Source of the DNA: Pseudomonas sp. ICMP22404
Lineage (GTDB): Bacteria; Pseudomonadota; Gammaproteobacteria; Pseudomonadales; Pseudomonadaceae
Length of the DNA: 64,000 nucleotides
Assembly: GCF_006227205.1 (NCBI RefSeq)
Contig: NZ_VCNG01000001.1
Location: 496,001-560,000, forward strand
Direction of reading: 5' to 3'
A program made the translations under genes and the position numbers. Under the pieces are notes generated by a model, which was not told the origin of the DNA, did not search any database, and saw only the letters and a program-made list of their open reading frames with translations. Shown here piece by piece: positions 27,140-35,330 of the stretch; within the stretch, counting starts at the first letter, position 1, and each line of letters opens with the position of its first letter.

Positions 27140-28036
27140 CTATTGCTTGCCCACCGCAAAGTTGGGCAACTCCCCCACCGGTTGATCGAACTGGTAGGGA
27201 ATCGACACCAGCCCCAACCCGGTATTGCGCTGCACCACGAAGTGCAGGTGCGGCCCGGAGCTGTTGCCGGTGTTGCCCGATAGCGCCAGTGGCGTGCCCA
27301 CCGCCACCCGCTGTCCTTCCCGAACGCTCACCGAACCTTTCTGCAGGTGCAGGTAGACGCCCATGGTGCCGTCATCGTGCAGCACCCGCACGAAGTTGCC
27401 CGAGGGGTCGTCGCCACGGCCGGTCTGTTCATTCTCGGTCTTGATCACCACGCCGCCCCGCGCCGCAATGATCGGCGTGCCTACCGGCATGGCAATGTCC
27501 ATGGCGTAGCGGTTCTTCGGACCGTAGTGACTATATTGGCCGTTGGCCCCCTGGCTCAGCCGGAACGGCCCACCGCGCCACGGCAACGGGTAGCGATAGG
27601 CCTGTGCCGCGTCTGCCGGGTCGCCCAGGGAGTATTCGAACCTGGGGGTGTACATCAACGGCTTTCCAGGTTGAATGGCCGTGAGCAGCGCCAGGCGCAG
27701 GTTGCTGCGCGCCGGCAAGACCCGACGAATCGGCCGGCTCGGCGCCCCGCTCACATTGTCCAGACCGGCGAAACTCAATTCGATCTCTACCGGTGCGTAC
27801 AAGTCATTGCGCACGAACACTGCGTCCGCGCCCTTCTGCTTCTTGATGTCGAGAAACACCTGGCGCTCCAGGTGTTCGACCATGCGATCGCGAAACACGA
27901 ACACCTGAGCGCCCCTGCTCGGGCGATCACTATAGGACACCACGCCATTGGCATCCGTGGATTTGTAGATCGTCATGGCCATGGCCGAAGTGGAGGCCAG
28001 GACAAGACCGCAAGCGAACAGCAGGGGCGCGAGCAT
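27140..28036 (-). CDS. M23-family peptidase with N-terminal DUF4124
   Basis: A 298-aa exported protein. Signal peptide MLAPLLFACGLVLASTSAMA is followed by a DUF4124 segment (TIYKSTDANGVVSYSDRPS) and a linker domain. A C-terminal LytM/M23 domain (about 170-285) carries the zinc ligands in SHYGPKNRYAMD and GPHLHF. It probably cuts peptidoglycan cross-links or activates amidases in the periplasm. ATG 28036 is chosen since it begins a clean signal peptide; the longer ORF upstream has none. Synteny matches the Pseudomonas phoBR-pst neighbourhood. Confidence 0.92.
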   Translation of the reverse strand: MLAPLLFACGLVLASTSAMAMTIYKSTDANGVVSYSDRPSRGAQVFVFRDRMVEHLERQVFLDIKKQKGADAVFVRNDLYAPVEIELSFAGLDNVSGAPSRPIRRVLPARSNLRLALLTAIQPGKPLMYTPRFEYSLGDPADAAQAYRYPLPWRGGPFRLSQGANGQYSHYGPKNRYAMDIAMPVGTPIIAARGGVVIKTENEQTGRGDDPSGNFVRVLHDDGTMGVYLHLQKGSVSVREGQRVAVGTPLALSGNTGNSSGPHLHFVVQRNTGLGLVSIPYQFDQPVGELPNFAVGKQ

Positions 28037-28188
28037 GGGCAAAGGTTCTGTCGAAAAGTGGAGGCCTGCACAGCAGCCTAGCAGCTGGGATGGACATTCG
28101 TAATCGACAGATGTTGCAGAGAGGGCTTGCCCGGGACCCACAGTCCCATCGCGAGCTGGCTCAGGATGGGGCTGATAAATACCTGTAA

Positions 28189-29232
28189 TTAACTATCAGG
28201 AAACACCACCAGCTCCAGGTCAGGAGAACCAGCGGCCGTGCCGGCGAGTCGATCGACAATGCTCCAGATCGCGACTTTCGTCCCCAAAGGCAGATACGAA
28301 ACTGGTACTTCATAGAGTATTTCACCCCCGTTGATGTCTGACTCTCTGACGGGAAAACGCCGCACGAAACCCATGCCGAAAATGCTGAGCATCAATACCA
28401 CCACATCTCCCGCACTCATGCCCTGGGTCTTGATTCGTCCCGAGATTATGTCGCTTCCATCAGGCGGTAAGAGATTAGGGTAGTTCCCTCGAATCCAAAA
28501 AAGCGGCTCAGGCACAGTCAGGTCACCCGCGACCTCCAGCCTGAGCGGTCGAGATATCACGGTACCCGTCGTAGATTGCACCGTATAGATAATCCGAACG
28601 CTGCCGTACTTGATCGACGTCAGGTAAGCCGGTTCGACCGGCACGAGCAGATCTTCAACCGGGCCAGCGCCGATGGTCAGGTGTTTGACGAAACAGGCGT
28701 CTGCACTGGAGCCCCACCAATAAACCGAAACCAGTGCCCCCGGCGTGAATGAGGACGTAACCCTGAGCCTGAGGTTGACCCCTTGCGATTGCACAGACAG
28801 AGGAATCACGCCGTCAACGGCCTCATCCACGCACGGCGGGTAAAGCTGCCCCTCAAAAGCCAGGGGAGTGCTCGGTGATGTCGGATCTTCGAATTCGCTA
28901 TAAAAATAGTACAGAACCGCGTCATACCATTGAAACAGCAACGCCCGTTCAGGCGGCACTTCCACCGTGACGTCCCGCCCTTCCTCCTCAATCGCTCCAC
29001 CCTGGCCAAACATGGCCAGCAAATCCAGTGAGTGGAGGGCCACTTGATATCGCCCACCCACCCGCATCCCGTCGACAAAGGGAAACCGAATGGTTAAGCC
29101 TTTTTCCATAGCGGAAAATGGAATCTTCCCATCTACGGCTTCATCGATTGACGGCGCGAGTAAAGGTCCTTCATTTTGACGCAACGCCTTGGCAATCCGG
29201 TTCCTTTCTTCCAGGCTGATGAACTTGTTCAT
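28189..29232 (-). CDS. Uncharacterised 347-aa protein, tandem copy A
   Basis: I do not recognise a named family. No signal peptide or membrane helix is seen. The protein has an internal repeat theme: DEAVDGKIPFSAMEKGLTIRF near residue 30 and DEAVDGVIPLSVQSQGVNLR near residue 135, followed by a third, weaker unit (PDGSDIISGRIKTQGMSAGD). Each unit is about 110 residues, rich in strands, and looks like an immunoglobulin-type beta fold. Ribosome site AGGA lies 8 bases before ATG 29232. The neighbour at 29420-30463 is a near-copy of equal length. Possibly a surface, storage or adhesin-type protein, but there is no firm evidence. Confidence 0.85.
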   Translation of the reverse strand: MNKFISLEERNRIAKALRQNEGPLLAPSIDEAVDGKIPFSAMEKGLTIRFPFVDGMRVGGRYQVALHSLDLLAMFGQGGAIEEEGRDVTVEVPPERALLFQWYDAVLYYFYSEFEDPTSPSTPLAFEGQLYPPCVDEAVDGVIPLSVQSQGVNLRLRVTSSFTPGALVSVYWWGSSADACFVKHLTIGAGPVEDLLVPVEPAYLTSIKYGSVRIIYTVQSTTGTVISRPLRLEVAGDLTVPEPLFWIRGNYPNLLPPDGSDIISGRIKTQGMSAGDVVVLMLSIFGMGFVRRFPVRESDINGGEILYEVPVSYLPLGTKVAIWSIVDRLAGTAAGSPDLELVVFPDS

Positions 29233-29419
29233 CGCGTTTTCCTATTTGGTGATGCGCACACGAAAAGTGCTCGCTCACGACAACCTAGAAAACAACGCCC
29301 CCAAAAAAACCTGTAGGAAATAACAGTTCAGACAAGCGGTTTCGTACAGCCGAACAGCTGTGTGGCTACCTGGCCTCATCGCGAGCAGGCTCGGGATGGG
29401 GCTGATAAATATCCTGCAA
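29233..29419. repeat. Duplicated upstream region between copies A and B
   Basis: This 187-base gap is largely repeated at 30464-30640 upstream of copy B. Shared blocks include GTGCTCGCTCACGACAACCT, AGAAAACAACG and CCTGTAGGAAATAACAGTTC. It also holds one REP half (ATCGCGAGCAGGCTCG), and a matching half lies at 28146 after copy A. It presumably carries the promoter of copy A. Confidence 0.8.
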
Positions 29420-30463
29420 TTAACTCTCAGGAAACACCACCAGCTCCAGATCAGGAGAGCCCGTGGCCGCGCCGGCAAAACGATCGACAATACTCCAGAT
29501 CGCGACTTTCGTCCCCCATGGCAAATACGGAGTCTTTACCTCATAGAGTATTTCGCCCGCGCCGATGTCCGGCTCTCTGATGGGAAAACGTCGCACAAAG
29601 CCCTCGCCAGCAACGGAGAGCATCAATATCACCACATCTCCCGCGCTCATACCCTGGGTCGTGATTCGTCCCGAGATGATGTCGCTTCCGTCAGGCGGTA
29701 AGAGATTGGGGTAGCTCCCTAGCATCCAAAAAAGCGGCTCAGGCACAGCAAGGTCACCCGCGACCTCCAGCTTGAGCGGGCGAGATATCACGGTACCCGT
29801 CGTAGATTGCACCGTATAGATAATCCGAACGTTGCCGTACTTGATCGGCGTCAGGTAAGCCGGTTCGACCGGCACGAGCAGATCTTCAACCGGGCCAGCG
29901 CCGATGGTCAGGTGTTTGACGAAACAGGCGCCTGCACTGGAGCCCCACCAATACACCGAAACCAACGCCCCTGATGTGAATGAGGGCGTAACCCTGAGCC
30001 TGAGGTTGACCCCTCGCGATTGAACAGACAGAGGAATGACGCCGTCAACGGCCTCCTCCACGAGAGGCAGGTATAGCAGCCCCTCAAAAGCCAGTGGAGT
30101 GGTCGGTGACATCGGGTCTTCGAATTCGCTATAGGAATAGGACAGAACCGCGTCATAACCTTGAAATAGCAGCGCCCGTTCAGACGGCACTTCCACCGTG
30201 ACGTCCCGCCCCTCCTCTTCAATTACTCCACCCTGGCCAAACACGACCTCCGTACCCGGTACTCGAAGGCTCACGTGGTATCGCCCACCCACCTGCATCC
30301 CGTCGACAAAGGGAAACCGAATGGTCAGCCCTTTTTCCATAGCGGAAAACGGAACCTTCCCGTCTACGGCTTCATCGATTGACGGCGCGAGTAAAGGTCC
30401 TTCATTTTGACGCAACGCCTCGGCAATCCGGTTCCTTTCTTCCAGGCTGATGAACTTGTTCAT
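29420..30463 (-). CDS. Uncharacterised 347-aa protein, tandem copy B
   Basis: Equal in length to copy A and matching it at most positions, including MNKFISLEERNRIA, the repeated DEAVDGxIPxS motif and the end SPDLELVVFP. Differences cluster around residues 60-130 (HVSLRVPGTEVVFGQ against QVALHSLDLLAMFGQ). The start is ATG 30463 with AGGA 8 bases upstream; a 10-residue in-frame extension upstream lacks a site. The distance between the two starts is 1231 bases and the promoter region is also duplicated, so this is a recent tandem duplication of a whole expression unit. Confidence 0.85.
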   Translation of the reverse strand: MNKFISLEERNRIAEALRQNEGPLLAPSIDEAVDGKVPFSAMEKGLTIRFPFVDGMQVGGRYHVSLRVPGTEVVFGQGGVIEEEGRDVTVEVPSERALLFQGYDAVLSYSYSEFEDPMSPTTPLAFEGLLYLPLVEEAVDGVIPLSVQSRGVNLRLRVTPSFTSGALVSVYWWGSSAGACFVKHLTIGAGPVEDLLVPVEPAYLTPIKYGNVRIIYTVQSTTGTVISRPLKLEVAGDLAVPEPLFWMLGSYPNLLPPDGSDIISGRITTQGMSAGDVVILMLSVAGEGFVRRFPIREPDIGAGEILYEVKTPYLPWGTKVAIWSIVDRFAGAATGSPDLELVVFPES

Positions 30464-30604
30464 CGTAGTTTTCCTGTCTGATGATGCGTTCACGAAACGT
30501 GCTCGCTCACGACAACCTAGAAAACAACGATCCCAAAATAACCTGTAGGAAATAACAGTTCGGACAAGCGGCTTCGTACCGCCGGACTATGTGGATGCCT
30601 GGCC

Positions 30605-30701
30605 CATCGCGAGCGGGCTCGCTCCCACACTGGCGCTGCTGCGGGCACACATTTCGTGACACTCAGAGCCCCATGTGGGAGCGAGCCTGCTCGCGATAGG
30701 C
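30605..30701. repeat. REP doublet
   Basis: Inverted pair ATCGCGAGCGGGCTCGCTCC and GGGAGCGAGCCTGCTCGCGA between the response regulator gene and copy B of the duplicated gene. Confidence 0.85.
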
Positions 30702-30722
30702 GGCCCAGCAAGCACTGCCGGA

Positions 30723-31670
30723 TCAGGCGCCCGGTACGAAGTGCTTCTGCGCGGTGCCGCGGGCGATCAGGCGGGAGATGTAATCGAGTTTCTGCGGGTC
30801 TTTGTCGACGAAGCGGAAGGTCAGTTGCAGCCACTCGCTGTCCGGCGTCTGTTCGTGGGCGACGATGGCGTGCAGGTAGCCGTTCAGACGAGCGGTTTCA
30901 GCGTTGTCGCCCTGCTCCATGTCCAGCACCGAGCTCTCGAGCACCTGCGGCAGGGTGTCGGAGCGCTTGACCAGCAGCAGCGCTTCCTTGAGGCTTAAGG
31001 CCTTGATCACGCACTGTTGGGTGCCGCTGGACAGGCGCAATTGGCCCTGGCCGCGGCTGGCGCCGGCAGAGGCGGATGCGACAGGTGCCTTGACCGGCGG
31101 GCTGTTGAGCAGGCCACGGGCCGGCGCAGCGGCGGCAGCAGCAGGCGCCGCTGCGGCTGGCCTGGCAGGCGTAGGGGCTGCTGCCGCGACAACCGGAGCC
31201 GCCTTGCCGCCCGTCAGGGCGCTGAGGGAATCATTGCCGAACGCCGAGTTCATCTTGGTCGGAGCGCTGTTCATCAGCGTGTCGAGCTTGCCGACCTTGT
31301 GCAGGGCCTGTTTGACTTTCGTCAGCAACTGTTCGTTGGTGAAGGGCTTGCTGACATAGCCGGAAACACCGGCCTGGATCGCCTGGACCACGTTTTCCTT
31401 GTCGCCACGGCTGGTGACCATGACGAACGGCATGCCCTTGAGGTTGTCCTGCTGGCGGCACCAGGTCAACAACTCCAGGCCAGACATTTCCGGCATTTCC
31501 CAGTCGCACAGCACCAGGTCGAACGCCTCGCGGGCCAGCAGAGCCTGGGCTTTTCTGCCATTCACCGCGTCTTCGATACGGATGCCCGGGAAGTAATTGC
31601 GCAGGCACTTCTTCACCAGGTCACGAATGAACGAAGCATCGTCCACGACCAACACACTGACCTTACTCAT
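30723..31670 (-). CDS. CheY-like response regulator with Ala/Pro linker and C-terminal domain
   Basis: A 315-aa protein. The receiver domain (1-125) has D10/D11, phospho-site D56 (LVLCDWEMPEMSG) and the SKPF lysine motif. A very Ala/Pro-rich linker (about 160-205: VVAAAAPTPARPAAAAP) leads to a ~100-residue C-terminal domain beginning LRLSSGTQQCVIKALSL, which resembles PilZ-type barrels but lacks a clear RxxxR motif. It is annotated as a chemotaxis-type regulator in Pseudomonas. It lies just after phoU on the same strand, behind a terminator, in conserved synteny. Its kinase is not in the window. Confidence 0.88.
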   Translation of the reverse strand: MSKVSVLVVDDASFIRDLVKKCLRNYFPGIRIEDAVNGRKAQALLAREAFDLVLCDWEMPEMSGLELLTWCRQQDNLKGMPFVMVTSRGDKENVVQAIQAGVSGYVSKPFTNEQLLTKVKQALHKVGKLDTLMNSAPTKMNSAFGNDSLSALTGGKAAPVVAAAAPTPARPAAAAPAAAAAAPARGLLNSPPVKAPVASASAGASRGQGQLRLSSGTQQCVIKALSLKEALLLVKRSDTLPQVLESSVLDMEQGDNAETARLNGYLHAIVAHEQTPDSEWLQLTFRFVDKDPQKLDYISRLIARGTAQKHFVPGA

Positions 31671-31795
31671 CCAGATACACCTCTAAAAAATCCCGGCAAG
31701 CATACCGCTTTTACTGATGGCACATCGCCAAAAACCTTCAGTCACGCCGGGACTTTTCGTTCACGGGGTGCTGCTGTCGATAAAAAAAATGGCAA

Positions 31796-31829
31796 AAAAA
31801 AGCCCGACCAGAAGGCCGGGCGCTTTTCT
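31796..31829 (-). terminator. Rho-independent terminator of phoU
   Basis: Read on the minus strand, the stem GCCCG / CGGGC (with further pairs across ggccttctggt) is followed by eight T residues. It ends the pst-phoU transcription unit. Confidence 0.85.
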
Positions 31830-31837
31830 TGGCAATC

Positions 31838-32599
31838 CTACTTATCGTCAGTTTCGCCCGGAACATTAGGGGTTTCGGACAGGGTGCCCTCAACTTCTTC
31901 CTTCATGCGCTTGAGTCCCATGTGCCGTACGTCGGTACCACGCACCAGGTAGATCACAAGTTCGGAGATGTTGCGCGCATGATCGCCGATACGCTCCAGG
32001 GAACGCAGCACCCAGATGATGCTCAGCACCCGGGAGATCGAGCGCGGGTCTTCCATCATGTAGGTCGCCAGCTCACGCAGGGCGGTCTTGTATTCGCGGT
32101 CGATGATCTTGTCGTACTGGGCCACCGACAACGCCAGGTCGGCGTCAAAGCGGGCGAAGGCGTCCAGGGCATCGCGAACCATGTTGCGTACCTGGTCGCC
32201 GATATGACGCACTTCGACATAGCCCCGTGGCGCCTCGCCCTCTTCGCACAACTGGATGGCGCGACGGGCGATCTTGGTGGCTTCGTCGCCGATCCGCTCG
32301 AGATCGATCACCGACTTAGAGATGCTGATGATCAGCCGCAGGTCGGAAGCAGCCGGCTGGCGACGCGCCAGGATACGCAGGCACTCTTCGTCGATGTTGC
32401 GTTCCATCTGGTTGATCTGGTCGTCGATCTCGCGCACTTGCTGGGCCAGGCCGGAATCGGCCTCGATCAGCGCGGTCACCGCGTCGTTGACCTGCTTTTC
32501 CACCAGCCCGCCCATGGCCAGCAGATGGCTGCGCACCTCCTCCAGCTCGGCGTTGAACTGGGCGGAAATGTGGTGAGTAAGGCCTTCCTTCGAAATCAT
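31838..32599 (-). CDS. phoU: Phosphate signalling protein PhoU
   Basis: A 253-aa all-helical protein with two PhoU repeats, each carrying the metal-binding pattern (ERIGDEATKIARRA and ERIGDHARNISELV). PhoU connects PstSCAB transport activity to PhoR, keeping PhoR in phosphatase mode when phosphate is plentiful. The start is ATG 32599 with GGAG 8 bases upstream; the longer ORF is rejected since it runs into a repeat. It is last in the pst unit and followed by a strong terminator. Confidence 0.97.
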   Translation of the reverse strand: MISKEGLTHHISAQFNAELEEVRSHLLAMGGLVEKQVNDAVTALIEADSGLAQQVREIDDQINQMERNIDEECLRILARRQPAASDLRLIISISKSVIDLERIGDEATKIARRAIQLCEEGEAPRGYVEVRHIGDQVRNMVRDALDAFARFDADLALSVAQYDKIIDREYKTALRELATYMMEDPRSISRVLSIIWVLRSLERIGDHARNISELVIYLVRGTDVRHMGLKRMKEEVEGTLSETPNVPGETDDK

Positions 32600-32611
32600 G
32601 GGTTTGCTCCG

Positions 32612-32712
32612 CAAAAGCTGTGAGCTGCAAGCTTCAAGCTGCAAGCTGATTTGTGTCGTTACGCTGAACTGCTTTTACTTGCCGCTTGAAGCTTGCGGCT
32701 CGCAGCTGCCGC
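32612..32712. repeat. Palindromic repeat between phoU and pstB
   Basis: Imperfect palindrome built on GCTGCAAGCTTCAAGCTGCA at left and GCCGCTTGAAGCTTGCGGCT at right. It differs from the REP family. It separates phoU from pstB and could adjust the ratio of the two transcripts. Confidence 0.75.
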
Positions 32713-33545
32713 TAGCCGTAGCGGCCGGTAATGTAGTCTTCGGTCTGCTTCTTGGCCGGATTGGTAAACAAGGTGTCGGTATCGCCGAACTCCACCAGCT
32801 TGCCCATGTACATGAAGGCCGTGTAGTCGGAAACCCGCGCCGCCTGCTGCATATTGTGGGTCACGATGACGATGGTGAACTTGGACTTGAGCTCGTAGAT
32901 CAACTCTTCGACCTTCAATGTCGAAATCGGGTCCAGGGCCGAGCAGGGTTCGTCGAGTAGCAGTACTTCCGGCTCCACGGCGATGGTGCGGGCAATCACC
33001 AGGCGTTGCTGCTGACCACCGGACAGGCCCAGGGCCGAATCATGCAGGCGGTCCTTGACCTCATCCCACAGTGCCGCCCCCTTGAGCGCCCATTCCACGG
33101 CTTCATCGAGAATGCGCTTCTTGTTGATGCCCTGGATGCGCAGTCCGTAGACCACGTTTTCGTAGATGGTCTTCGGGAACGGGTTGGGCTTCTGGAACAC
33201 CATACCCACGCGACGGCGCAGCTCGGCGACGTCTTCGCCCTTGCGGTAGATGTTGTTGCCGTAGAGATTGATTTCACCTTCGACGCGGCAACCGTCAACC
33301 AGGTCGTTCATGCGGTTGAAGGTGCGCAGCAAGGTCGACTTGCCGCAGCCCGACGGACCGATGAACGCGGTCACGCGCTGTTTCGGGATGTTCAGGCTGA
33401 CATCGTACAGCGCTTGCTTCTGGCCGTAGAACAGGCTCAGGCCCGGCACTTCGATGGCGACAGTTTCATCGGCCAGGTTCAGGCTCTGCTTATCGCGACC
33501 CAGGGCCGACATGTTGATGCCGTGTGTATGTGCTTCGTGTTGCAT
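32712..33545 (-). CDS. pstB: Phosphate ABC transporter ATPase PstB
   Basis: A 277-aa cytoplasmic ATPase energising PstAC. Walker [11 protein letters not shown]-loop [12 protein letters not shown] (typical of PstB), signature LSGGQQQR, Walker [14 protein letters not shown] and switch His in VTHN. ATG 33545 has a GGGAG site just upstream. The N-terminal ~30 residues before the ABC core are longer than in enteric PstB, as is usual in Pseudomonas. Confidence 0.98.
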   Translation of the reverse strand: MQHEAHTHGINMSALGRDKQSLNLADETVAIEVPGLSLFYGQKQALYDVSLNIPKQRVTAFIGPSGCGKSTLLRTFNRMNDLVDGCRVEGEINLYGNNIYRKGEDVAELRRRVGMVFQKPNPFPKTIYENVVYGLRIQGINKKRILDEAVEWALKGAALWDEVKDRLHDSALGLSGGQQQRLVIARTIAVEPEVLLLDEPCSALDPISTLKVEELIYELKSKFTIVIVTHNMQQAARVSDYTAFMYMGKLVEFGDTDTLFTNPAKKQTEDYITGRYG

Positions 33546-33613
33546 GGGAGGCTCCCTGTGCTAACAAATTCGGTTCGGTTGGCTGCTGAGCAGCCATGCC
33601 AATCGGTGTACTT

Positions 33614-33639
33614 GTGTGGGAGCAAGCCCGCTCCCACAT
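33614..33639. repeat. Single short REP element
   Basis: TGTGGGAGCAAGCCCGCTCCCACA, a self-complementary REP unit between pstA and pstB. Confidence 0.7.
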
Positions 33640-33644
33640 GGAAA

Positions 33645-35315
33645 TCAGCTATCCAGTGCCTTGTACTTCTCGCGCAGGTGGTTACGGATCCACACGGCCG
33701 ACAGGTTCAACGTGGCAATCACCAGCACCAGCAGCAATGCCGTGGCATAGACCAGGGGCCGTGCCGCTTCGACGTTCGGGCTCTGGAAGCCCACGTCATA
33801 GATATGGAAGCCCAGGTGCATGATCTTCTGGTCCAGGTGCACGTAGGGGTAGTTGCCGTCCAAGGGCAGCGACGGCGCCAGTTTCACCACACCCACCAGC
33901 ATCAGCGGCGCCACTTCACCGGCGGCACGGGCCACCGCGAGGATCATACCGGTCATCATCGCCGGGCTCGCCATCGGCAGGACGATCTTCCACAGGGTCT
34001 CGGCCTTGGTCGCGCCAAGGGCCAGGGAGCCTTCACGCACGGTGCGCGGGATCCGCGCCAGGCCTTCCTCGGTCGCCACGATCACCACCGGCACCGCCAG
34101 CAGGGCCAGGGTCAGGGAGGCCCAGAGCAGGCCCGGGGTGCCGAAGGTCGGCGCCGGCAGCGCTTCGGGGAAGAACAGACGGTCAACCGAGCCGCCCAGC
34201 ACATAGACGAAGAAGCCCAGCCCGAACACGCCGTAAACGATGGCCGGTACGCCCGCCAGGTTGTTCACCGCAATGCGGATCAGGCGGGTCATCGGGCCCT
34301 GACGGGCGTACTCACGCAAGTAAACCGCTGCCAGCACGCCGAACGGCGTCACGATCATCGCCATGATCAGGGTCATCATCACCGTGCCGAAAATCGCCGG
34401 GAAAATCCCGCCTTCGGTGTTGGCTTCACGGGGATCGTCGCTGAGGAACTCCCAGACCTTGCTGAAATAGAACCCGAGCTTGGTGAAAGTGCCCATGCCG
34501 TTCGGCTGGTAAGCGTGCACCACTTTGCCAATGCCGATTTCCACTTCCTTGCCGTTGGCATCGCGGGCGGTCAGGCTATCGCGGTTGAACTGGGCGTGCA
34601 GGTCGGTCAGGCGCGCCTCAATCTCCTTGTAGCGGGCGTCGAGCTCGGCACGTTCGCTGGCCATGTCGGCTTGCGCAGCGGCGTCGAGTTTGCCCTCCAG
34701 TTCCAGCTTGCGACCGTGCAGGCGGATACGCTCCAGGCCGGCGTTGATCGCACCGATGTCGGATTTTTCCAAGGTCTTGAGCTCGGCGGCGAGCTGGTTG
34801 ACCCGCGCAATGCGAGCCTGCAACTGCGGCCAGGCGGCCTCGCCTTCGGCGACGACCTTGCCTTCTTCCTTGACGTTGACCAGATAGCCGTAGAAGTTGC
34901 CCCACTCGCGGCGCTCGATGGCCATCAGCTCCGGCGGCGTGGTCTGGTCGCTCAGCCAGTCACCGACGATCCAGGTGAAGTCGGTGCCGTTCAAGTCCCG
35001 GTTGCCGACCTTGATCAGCTCGCGGGTCATGAACTCGGGGCCTTCGTCCGGCACCGGCAGGCCAGCGCTTTTCAGGCGCTCACGGGGCACTTCTTCCTTC
35101 TGCACCACTTCGCCGACCACCAGGTGCGCGGGCATGCCCGGCACGTTGTAGTTGGCGTGGATCAGGTCCGCCGGCCAGAAATGACCCAGGCCACGCACGG
35201 CAATCACTGCCAGCAGACCAATGGTCATGATGACCGCGATGGACACCGCGCCACCGCTGATCCAGACGCCGGGGGCGCCGCTCTTGAACCATCCTTTCAG
35301 GGAGTTCTGTTTCAC
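33645..35315 (-). CDS. pstA: Phosphate ABC transporter permease PstA, extended form
   Basis: A 556-aa inner-membrane permease. A first helix (about 17-40) is followed by a long soluble insert (about 45-310), probably periplasmic, with a charged coiled stretch (ARVNQLAAELKTLEKS, EGKLDAAAQADMASERAELD). The five-helix permease core (about 315-545) contains the EAA loop region LARIPRTVREGSLALGATKAETLWKIVLP. The core matches PstA; the total is almost twice the enteric length (about 296 aa). It lies 15 bases downstream of pstC, which is also enlarged, so the two inserts may interact. Confidence 0.96.
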   Translation of the reverse strand: MKQNSLKGWFKSGAPGVWISGGAVSIAVIMTIGLLAVIAVRGLGHFWPADLIHANYNVPGMPAHLVVGEVVQKEEVPRERLKSAGLPVPDEGPEFMTRELIKVGNRDLNGTDFTWIVGDWLSDQTTPPELMAIERREWGNFYGYLVNVKEEGKVVAEGEAAWPQLQARIARVNQLAAELKTLEKSDIGAINAGLERIRLHGRKLELEGKLDAAAQADMASERAELDARYKEIEARLTDLHAQFNRDSLTARDANGKEVEIGIGKVVHAYQPNGMGTFTKLGFYFSKVWEFLSDDPREANTEGGIFPAIFGTVMMTLIMAMIVTPFGVLAAVYLREYARQGPMTRLIRIAVNNLAGVPAIVYGVFGLGFFVYVLGGSVDRLFFPEALPAPTFGTPGLLWASLTLALLAVPVVIVATEEGLARIPRTVREGSLALGATKAETLWKIVLPMASPAMMTGMILAVARAAGEVAPLMLVGVVKLAPSLPLDGNYPYVHLDQKIMHLGFHIYDVGFQSPNVEAARPLVYATALLLVLVIATLNLSAVWIRNHLREKYKALDS

Positions 35316-35330
35316 AGACTTCTACCTTTC

